Shown piece by piece: positions 6,892 through 11,727 of a stretch of DNA of 12,437 nucleotides (the stretch's first letter is position 1; each line of letters opens with the position of its first letter). Source of the DNA: an uncultured Catenibacterium sp. GTDB lineage: Bacteria > Bacillota_I > Bacilli_A > Erysipelotrichales > Coprobacillaceae. Location of the stretch: positions 1 through 12,437 of the forward strand of contig CAAFPB010000172.1 in assembly GCA_900764725.1 (NCBI GenBank). Direction: 5' to 3'. A model generated the notes under the pieces. The model saw only the letters and a program-made list of their open reading frames with translations, was not told where the DNA came from and searched no databases. The position numbers were made by a program, and so were the translations under genes.

Positions 6892-8205
6892 ATGAGACCA
6901 AAAATACACTTTACAGCACCTAGAAACTGGATCAATGATCCTAACGGGCTAAATTACTTTAATGGAGAATATCATATCTTCTACCAGCATTTCCCATATG
7001 ATACATCATGGGGTACTATGCATTGGGGACATGCAGTGACTAAAGACTTTATGAATTTCAAGCATCTCCCAATTGCGTTATATCCTTCCAAGGATTATGA
7101 CAGAAATGGAATCTTCTCAGGTTCTGCATTAAACTATAATGGTAAGATGTATCTTTATTACACAGCTATTAAGTATCGTATTGAAAACCCTGAATATATC
7201 CATAAGCCACTTATTAAGGATGACTTAATCGCATCACAGGCATTACTCATTAGTGATGATGGATATCACTTCAATAATAAAGAATCTAAATATAAGGTTG
7301 TCGATGTGATTACTGATCCAACTTTCGGACATCTCCAGCATACAAGAGATCCTAAAGTCTGGTTAGGTAAGAATGGACATGTTTATATGATTCTAGGAAG
7401 TAAGATTCCTCATGGTGATGATTTTGATGGTGAAGTATTATTCTATGAAAGTGAAGATGGTATGACATTTACTTATAAGAATAGATATACTGATCCTGAT
7501 ATTGGAAACATGTGGGAATGTCCTGATCTATTTGAATTAGATGGACAATACTTCTTAGTCTTCTCACCAGAAAACCTAGATGGTTATCCACGTCCTAATA
7601 GTAATGCGGCTATTATGCCAGTTAACTTTGATGAAGAAACATGTACGATGTCTAAGGCAGGAAACATAATGTTTATTGACTATGGCTTTGATTTCTATGC
7701 CCCTCAGACATTCCTAGATGAAAACAATAAGCGCACAATGCTTGGCTGGATGCGTATGAAGGAAGTATTAGAAGGGGAAGAATGGATTGGTTTATATACA
7801 ATGCCTCGTCACCTATCTTATAAAGAAGGTCATGTATATCAGGATGTACATCCACTTATTAAGAATACATTTGTGCATCAAACAGAAACAATTGACTTTG
7901 ATGAACCTTTCTTAATGAAAACGACATTAGAAGACAATGAAACAATCACTTTAGGTGGTGTAAAGATCTCTTATATTGATGACCAGTTAGTTGTAGATCG
8001 CAGCGCTGTATCAGTCAATAATGATGATTTATATAATGTGCATAAAACACCTGTCTTAAATGATCAGTGTGACTTAGATATCTATTATGATGAAGGTATT
8101 ATCGAAATCTTTGTGAATAATGGTTATTATGTAGTGAGTCAGATTATCTACCATCTACAGGAAGAAGAGACACATATCTCAGACTGTACAATCTTTACAA
8201 GATAA
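6892..8205 (+). CDS. Glycoside hydrolase family 32 beta-fructosidase (sucrose or sucrose-6-phosphate hydrolase)
   Basis: This enzyme hydrolyses terminal fructose from sucrose, sucrose-6-phosphate or short fructans. The three GH32 catalytic residues are in place in the five-bladed propeller: D16 in WINDPNG (nucleophile), D153 in TRDPKVW (transition-state stabiliser) and E209 in WECPDLF (acid/base). FSGSA (75-79) is also typical. A shortened C-terminal beta-sandwich follows, with EIFVNNG near the end. At 437 residues it is shorter than many SacA/ScrB enzymes (about 480-490). There is no signal peptide, so it acts in the cytoplasm on imported sugar. No PTS, permease, fructokinase or regulator gene adjoins it, so it is a single-gene transcription unit and the true substrate remains open. 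Confidence 0.92.
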   Translation: MRPKIHFTAPRNWINDPNGLNYFNGEYHIFYQHFPYDTSWGTMHWGHAVTKDFMNFKHLPIALYPSKDYDRNGIFSGSALNYNGKMYLYYTAIKYRIENPEYIHKPLIKDDLIASQALLISDDGYHFNNKESKYKVVDVITDPTFGHLQHTRDPKVWLGKNGHVYMILGSKIPHGDDFDGEVLFYESEDGMTFTYKNRYTDPDIGNMWECPDLFELDGQYFLVFSPENLDGYPRPNSNAAIMPVNFDEETCTMSKAGNIMFIDYGFDFYAPQTFLDENNKRTMLGWMRMKEVLEGEEWIGLYTMPRHLSYKEGHVYQDVHPLIKNTFVHQTETIDFDEPFLMKTTLEDNETITLGGVKISYIDDQLVVDRSAVSVNNDDLYNVHKTPVLNDQCDLDIYYDEGIIEIFVNNGYYVVSQIIYHLQEEETHISDCTIFTR

Positions 8206-8210
8206 ATCAT

Positions 8211-8239
8211 TTGCATAGATCTCTTATATTGTGTATATT
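8211..8239 (+). promoter_or_regulatory. Promoter of the 35-residue peptide gene
   Basis: TTGCAT (8211-8216), a 17-base spacer and TATATT (8234-8239) form a good sigma-A promoter, only five bases after the GH32 stop codon. The predicted start is near 8246, leaving a leader of about 34 bases. Confidence 0.65.
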
Positions 8240-8244
8240 ATAGA

Positions 8245-8260
8245 TAGTTAGATATAACTA
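8245..8260. repeat. Inverted repeat between promoter and ribosome binding site
   Basis: TAGTTA-GATA-TAACTA is a perfect six-base inverted repeat at the predicted transcription start, three bases before the AGGAGGT site. Its place suits either a repressor operator or a 5' stabilising hairpin; I do not recognise the motif. Confidence 0.4.
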
Positions 8261-8279
8261 ACTAGGAGGTATACATATA

Positions 8280-8387
8280 ATGAGAGAAATACTTGCGACA
8301 TTGTGTTCACTTGGATTTGTATGTATCAGTCATAAAGTGAAGACACAATTAAAATATTATGCTTATAGAAATCAGAAGGGACATTAA
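8280..8387 (+). CDS. Small unrecognised 35-residue peptide (hydrophobic N-terminus, basic tail)
   Basis: The 36-codon frame opens with MREILATLCSLGFVCIS and ends with a basic, tyrosine-rich tail containing KVKTQLKYYAYR and QKGH. Residues 4-17 are hydrophobic and include two cysteines, so one short membrane or membrane-surface helix is possible. I do not recognise a family. Support that it is a real gene comes from its surroundings: its own promoter, a very strong AGGAGGT site nine bases before the ATG, and a terminator whose left arm lies in its last codons. Such a compact cassette is typical of small membrane peptides and of type I toxins, but an antisense RNA is not evident, so toxin function is not claimed. 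The transcript (about 160 bases) could also act as a small RNA. Confidence 0.6.
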   Translation: MREILATLCSLGFVCISHKVKTQLKYYAYRNQKGH

Positions 8388-8404
8388 TCTCTTCTGATTT
8401 TTTT
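8370..8404 (+). terminator. Intrinsic terminator overlapping the small peptide gene
   Basis: A perfect nine-base stem AATCAGAAG / CTTCTGATT with a 12-base loop is followed by a further run of five T bases. The left arm encodes residues near the C-terminus of the 35-residue peptide and the stop codon lies in the loop, so ribosomes at the end of the frame would disturb the hairpin. Confidence 0.88.
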
Positions 8405-8431
8405 GATAGAATAGATACAAGGGAGGACTAT

Positions 8432-9191
8432 ATGATGAGAAAGGTATTATTTTTTGATATTGACGGCACATTGGCTATTCATGGCCATATTCCAGAATCA
8501 AACAAGAAAGCTTTAGAGGCATTAAAAGAGAAGGGGTATGATACATTTATTTGTACAGGACGTGCGCCTTATTATGCAGAAAATTTATTTGGAAAACTGG
8601 TTTCAGGTATTATTTCATGTAATGGTCGTTATATTAGTTATAGGGGTGAAAAAACTTCATGGTGTGCCTTTTACACCTGTTGAAGTAGAAGCACTAAAAA
8701 AGAAACTAGATTCTTTAGGATGTGGAGGACTGTTTGTATCTGATACATTCTCAACTCCTTATCATCTAGAAGGAGAAGTATTAAATGATACAAAGAAGGA
8801 ATATGGTGAAGAACATATTAAAGATGAAGAAGGCACTTATTATACATGTGATTTCTTCTATGATACGCTAGAAAAGAGAGATGCAATGATAGAAGCCTTT
8901 AAAGATCGTATTATTAATGATCATGGTGGCACTGGTTCATGTGATACATCTACCCTTATCTTTGATAAGGGACATGCGATTAAGTATATTATTGATCATT
9001 TCTCACTCACTAAAGAGGATGCCTATGCCTTTGGTGATGGCTATAATGATCAAGCCATGTTTAGAGAAGCAGGACAACGCATAGCGATGGGAAATGGTGT
9101 TGATGTCTTAAAAGAAAAAGCCACTTATATTACAGATACAGTGGACAATGAAGGAATATATAAAGCTTTAAAATATTATGAGTTACTTTAA
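8432..9191 (+). pseudogene. Cof-type HAD-superfamily phosphatase, interrupted by a frameshift
   Basis: Two frames together encode a full Cof-like haloacid dehalogenase phosphatase, a cytoplasmic enzyme group that dephosphorylates sugar phosphates or flavin-type substrates. The first frame has motif I D9-x-D11-GT (FFDIDGT) and motif II T42 in FICTGRA, then ends at a stop at 8681-8683. The second frame, shifted by +1, resumes at KLHGVPFTPVEVEAL and holds the cap domain, motif III lysine in FDKGHAIKY and motif IV GDGYNDQAMF. Removing one A from the A6 run at 8649-8654 joins them as RGEKLHGVPF and gives about 252 residues, a normal length. Everything else is well preserved, so the change is either very recent or a sequencing or assembly error. 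The ATG at 8432 follows GGGAGG. Confidence 0.85.
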
Positions 9192-9201
9192 GATTAAAAT
9201 G

Positions 9202-9210
9202 TGTCATAAT
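9202..9210 (+). promoter_or_regulatory. Extended -10 promoter of the ABC transporter gene
   Basis: TGTCATAAT is an extended -10 element (TGn plus CATAAT) 20 bases before the ABC transporter start codon. No good -35 is seen, which is usual for extended -10 promoters. The leader would be very short, with AGGGAGGG as ribosome binding site. Readthrough from the upstream gene is also possible because no terminator separates them. Confidence 0.45.
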
Positions 9211-9229
9211 ATCCCGAGGGAGGGTCACT

Positions 9230-10963
9230 ATGAAACAAAAAAATGATTTTCAAACATTTATATCTTACTTCAAACCACATCGTCGTCTATTCTTTTTAGA
9301 CCTTGCATGTGCTTTAATGATTTCTTTAATTGATCTCGCTTTTCCATTTGTCTCTAGATGGTGTATGTATACATTACTACCAAATAGTATTTATAAGACA
9401 TTCTGGATGGTGATGATCATCTTCTTATTTGCGTATTTAATTCGTTCATTCTTTACTTATGTGATTTGTTATTATGGGCATACATTTGGTATTCTTGTCG
9501 AAGCAGATATGCGTAAAGACTTATTCGAACATATGCAGTCATTAAGCTATGGTTATTTTGATAATAACCGTATTGGACAATTAATGAGCCGTTTAACTAC
9601 TGATTTATTTGATATCACTGAACTTGCGCACCATGGACCAGAAGACTTATTTATTTCTACAGTCACTATTATTGGTTCTATTATTATCATGTTCACAATC
9701 GAATGGCGTTTGGCTTTAGTTATTGCGATTACGATTCCTATTTTTATACTTGTAGTATGGAAATCACGTCACTCTATGAGTGAAGCCTCAATTCGTGTTA
9801 AACAGAAAGTGGCAGTCATCAATACTGATATCGAATCAGGTCTTACTGGTATGAAAACAGCTAAGGCTTTTGCGAATGAAACAATTGAACAACAGAAGTT
9901 CAATACATCCAATGATACATATAAGACTTCAAAGAAGCAGTTCCATAAGGCTATGGGTCGCTTTAATGCGATTATGGAATTCTTCATGTGTACATTATCA
10001 CTTATCGTTATTGCGGTAGGTGGTGCTCTTATTATGCAGGGTAAGATGGATACAATTGATCTCATTACTTTTAGTTTATATGTCTCTACATTTGTGAATC
10101 CAGTCCGTAAATTATCTAACTTTGCGGAATTATTTGCGAATGGTACGGCTGGTCTTCATCGTTTTGTAGAACTACTTAATACGAAACCTCAATTAGAAGA
10201 TCGTCCTGATGCCAAAGAACTTACAAATGTATCTGGACAGATTGATATCAATCATGTTAGTTTTGCGTATGAAAAAGACAGAGATATCTTAACAGATATT
10301 GATTTACATATTCGTTCAGGTGAAACAATTGCGTTAGTAGGATCATCAGGAGGAGGTAAAACAACTTTATCTCAGTTGATTCCTAGATTCTATGATGTCA
10401 CAAAAGGAGCTATTTTAGTAGATGGTCATGATGTTAGAGATGTGACTCAAACATCACTCCATAACAACATTGGTGTAGTCTCACAGGATGTCTTCTTATT
10501 TGCGGATAGTATTGCGGAAAATATCCGTTATGGTAAATTAGATGCGACAATGGAAGATATCATTGAAGCAGCTAAGTTAGCTGAAATCTATGATGATATT
10601 ATGGATATGCCTGATGGTTTTGAAACCAATGTAGGAGAACGTGGTGTATTATTATCTGGTGGACAGAAACAGCGTATCTCTATTGCAAGAATCTTCTTAA
10701 AGAATCCACCTGTACTTATTCTAGATGAAGCAACAAGTGCCTTAGATAGTGTCACTGAAGCTAAGATTCAGGAAACATTTGATAAGTTATCACAGGGACG
10801 TACAACAATTGTGATTGCACATCGTTTATCTACAGTTAAGAATGCGGATCGTATTGCGGTTATTGATGAAGGAAGAATCATTGAACTAGGAACGCATCAT
10901 GAATTATTAGAAAAAAATGGTGCTTATGCACAATTAGTACATACACAGGAATTGATGAAATAA
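9230..10963 (+). CDS. ABC half-exporter, ATP-binding and permease domains fused (multidrug/MsbA-like)
   Basis: This 577-residue protein is a typical type IV ABC half-transporter that would dimerise in the membrane and export a lipid, drug or peptide. Residues 1 to about 320 hold six membrane helices (around 20-42, 57-80, 139-158, 160-178, 248-270 and 276-293). The nucleotide-binding domain has Walker A GSSGGGKTT (371-379), Q419 in VVSQDVF, signature LSGGQ (475-479), Walker B VLILDE (495-500) with E500, and H531 in IAHRLS. There is no N-terminal C39 peptidase domain, so it is not a classical bacteriocin-cleaving exporter. It is a single gene ending in a strong terminator. Its substrate cannot be read from sequence; the ACGX peptide locus lies about 550 bases further on but on a separate transcript. 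Confidence 0.9.
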   Translation: MKQKNDFQTFISYFKPHRRLFFLDLACALMISLIDLAFPFVSRWCMYTLLPNSIYKTFWMVMIIFLFAYLIRSFFTYVICYYGHTFGILVEADMRKDLFEHMQSLSYGYFDNNRIGQLMSRLTTDLFDITELAHHGPEDLFISTVTIIGSIIIMFTIEWRLALVIAITIPIFILVVWKSRHSMSEASIRVKQKVAVINTDIESGLTGMKTAKAFANETIEQQKFNTSNDTYKTSKKQFHKAMGRFNAIMEFFMCTLSLIVIAVGGALIMQGKMDTIDLITFSLYVSTFVNPVRKLSNFAELFANGTAGLHRFVELLNTKPQLEDRPDAKELTNVSGQIDINHVSFAYEKDRDILTDIDLHIRSGETIALVGSSGGGKTTLSQLIPRFYDVTKGAILVDGHDVRDVTQTSLHNNIGVVSQDVFLFADSIAENIRYGKLDATMEDIIEAAKLAEIYDDIMDMPDGFETNVGERGVLLSGGQKQRISIARIFLKNPPVLILDEATSALDSVTEAKIQETFDKLSQGRTTIVIAHRLSTVKNADRIAVIDEGRIIELGTHHELLEKNGAYAQLVHTQELMK

Positions 10964-10964
10964 G

Positions 10965-10988
10965 AAACGACCTCGCGAGGTCGTTTTT
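10965..10988. terminator. Bidirectional intrinsic terminator between convergent genes
   Basis: AAACGACCT-CGCG-AGGTCGTTT is a perfect nine-base stem with a four-base loop (10965-10986), followed on the plus strand by two further T bases; the T-run covers 10984-10988. It begins two bases after the ABC stop codon and ends one base before the stop of the convergent HxlR gene. On the minus strand the arm also runs out into T bases, so it can serve both transcripts. Confidence 0.9.
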
Positions 10989-10989
10989 C

Positions 10990-11316
10990 TTATGCCTGAT
11001 TTTTATAATTATTACCCCAGTTAACCATAGCATCTAGGATTGGTTTTAAACTCCAGCCAAGTTCAGTCAATGAATATTCTACTCTAGGAGGTACTTCAGC
11101 GTACACTTCTCTATGTATAAGTCCATCTTCCTCCATAGCACGAAGCTGTGATGTAAGTACTTTTTGTGATACAGAACCAATAGATTTCTTTAATTCCCCA
11201 AAACGTTTAGTACCTTGAAGTAAATCTCTTATAATTAGTACTTTCCACTTATTTCCGATTAAAGTAAGTGTTGTTTCTACTGGACATGCAGGTAACTCTT
11301 TTGTCTTCTCGCTCAT
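10990..11316 (-). CDS. HxlR-family (DUF24) winged-helix transcriptional regulator
   Basis: This 108-residue regulator has the HxlR/DUF24 signature: CPVETTLTLIGNKWKVLIIRDL near the N-terminus, then a winged helix with RFGELKKSIGSVSQKVLTSQLR and the wing EDGLIHREVYAEVPPRVEYSLTELG. The conserved cysteine C11 just before PVE corresponds to the redox-sensing cysteine of members such as YodB and HypR, which respond to quinones, aldehydes or disulfide stress; sensing here is inferred. The ATG at 11316 follows TAGGAGAA. It is divergent from the ACGX peptide locus and convergent with the ABC exporter. Two palindromes lie over its leader and promoter, which suggests autoregulation. Confidence 0.92.
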   Translation of the reverse strand: MSEKTKELPACPVETTLTLIGNKWKVLIIRDLLQGTKRFGELKKSIGSVSQKVLTSQLRAMEEDGLIHREVYAEVPPRVEYSLTELGWSLKPILDAMVNWGNNYKNQA

Positions 11317-11331
11317 ATGAATTCTCCTATT

Positions 11332-11346
11332 AGTATTATAAATACT
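11332..11346. promoter_or_regulatory. Operator-like inverted repeat in the hxlR-type gene leader
   Basis: AGTATT-ATA-AATACT is a perfect 6-3-6 inverted repeat, 15 bases upstream of the regulator's start codon. AGTA/TACT half-sites like these resemble sites reported for DUF24 regulators. It lies downstream of the predicted transcription start, so binding would block elongation. Confidence 0.5.
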
Positions 11347-11356
11347 CTTACTTACT

Positions 11357-11368
11357 ATAGTATACTAT
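11357..11368. promoter_or_regulatory. 12-base palindrome over the -10 box of the HxlR-type gene
   Basis: ATAGTATACTAT is a perfect palindrome that covers the predicted -10 box (TATACT on the minus strand). It contains the same AGTAT/ATACT half-sites as the repeat at 11332-11346; the two centres are 23.5 bases apart, roughly two helical turns. Two sites of one regulator are therefore likely. Confidence 0.5.
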
Positions 11369-11387
11369 TAGACTTTATTTGATTCAA
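11359..11387 (-). promoter_or_regulatory. Promoter of the HxlR-type regulator
   Basis: On the minus strand TTGAAT (11382-11387), a 17-base spacer and TATACT (11359-11364) fit a sigma-A promoter. A TATAAT at 11335-11340 is closer to consensus but has no matching -35 box. Confidence 0.5.
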
Positions 11388-11422
11388 GCCATCTGTTATT
11401 GGTTACTTTGAGGTAACTATGC

Positions 11423-11445
11423 CACAATATTGTGCGTACTTGTGC
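11423..11445. promoter_or_regulatory. Palindrome and helical-phase direct repeat upstream of the ACGX peptide gene
   Basis: CACAATATTGTG (11423-11434) is a perfect 12-base palindrome. Its right arm overlaps the first of two TTGTGC direct repeats (11430-11435 and 11440-11445) spaced exactly ten bases, so both face the same side of the helix. The second copy coincides with the predicted -35 box. This is a probable operator or activator site for the peptide locus; its sequence differs from the AGTAT sites near the HxlR gene, so another regulator may bind here. Confidence 0.45.
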
Positions 11446-11467
11446 AATTTCATCTTCCTAATAAAAT
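11440..11467 (+). promoter_or_regulatory. Possible promoter of the ACGX peptide locus
   Basis: TTGTGC (11440-11445), a 16-base spacer and TAAAAT (11462-11467) are the best sigma-A match before the precursor gene. The -35 box is poor, which would fit a promoter that needs an activator. The leader would be about 45 bases and ends in AAAGGAGG at 11503-11510. Confidence 0.4.
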
Positions 11468-11518
11468 AAGAATTACAGAGAGTAATCACTCGCTGAATCT
11501 ATAAAGGAGGTAATAACG

Positions 11519-11635
11519 ATGGCTCTTTCAAATATTGCAGACTGGAATGAAAATACAGCTGCTCCATCAACTGCATGTGGTGCAGGCGATAAGCCAGCTG
11601 CTTGTGGTACAGCTTGTGGCGCAGGTGATAAGTAA
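11519..11635 (+). CDS. ACGX-repeat RiPP precursor peptide
   Basis: This 38-residue peptide begins MALSNIADWNENTAAPST (probable leader, 1-18) and ends in a repetitive cysteine-rich core: ACGA (19-22), ACGT (28-31) and ACGA (32-35), with cysteines at C20, C29 and C33. The seven-residue unit ACGAGDK occurs exactly twice (19-25 and 32-38), and the two DNA copies differ at three codons, all silent, which argues that the peptide is under selection. Strong AAGGAGG precedes the ATG by eight bases, and two TAA stops follow in tandem. A radical SAM enzyme gene lies 92 bases downstream. I assign it to the ACGX-repeat peptide family known to pair with radical SAM/SPASM proteins. The cysteines are the likely modification sites, perhaps thioether crosslinks, but that chemistry is inferred. 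Confidence 0.85.
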   Translation: MALSNIADWNENTAAPSTACGAGDKPAACGTACGAGDK

Positions 11636-11636
11636 T

Positions 11637-11706
11637 AAGTACGCCCCAGAATAATCTGGGGACGTATTTCCAAGGAAACAACAATGTGTGTTTCTTTAGA
11701 AATACG
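11637..11706 (+). promoter_or_regulatory. Two overlapping hairpins between precursor and maturase genes
   Basis: Hairpin 1 has a core CCCCAGA / TCTGGGG with loop ATAA (11644-11661) and can extend with AAGTACG / CGTATTT (11637-11643 with 11663-11669). Hairpin 2 pairs CGTATTTC (11663-11670) perfectly with GAAATACG (11699-11706) and continues with AAGGAAACA / TGTTTCTTT (11672-11680 with 11689-11697) around an eight-base loop. The segment 11663-11669 can pair in only one of them. Neither is followed by a long T-run, so this is more likely a processing, attenuation or translation-control element than a full terminator. It lies six bases before the maturase ribosome binding site. Confidence 0.65.
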
Positions 11707-11727
11707 AATAATAAGGAGGATACAAAT

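Noticed and set aside
8649..8655. AAAAAAC slippery heptamer as a programmed -1 frameshift site
   Set aside because: In the zero frame the codons are GAA AAA ACT, so the heptamer is out of phase, and the downstream frame needs +1, not -1. No stimulatory stem-loop is evident.
9769..10065. Minus-strand 98-codon frame inside the ABC transporter
   Set aside because: It is antisense to the conserved transmembrane region, has no ribosome binding site, and no family is recognised.
9230..10963. Bacteriocin-type peptidase-containing exporter
   Set aside because: The N-terminus goes straight into the membrane domain; no C39 peptidase domain with its Cys/His motif is present.
11640..11669. Hairpin after the ACGX precursor as a full intrinsic terminator
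   Set aside because: The GC-rich stem is good, but only three T bases follow and its outer arm can be taken by the next hairpin; attenuation or processing is more plausible.
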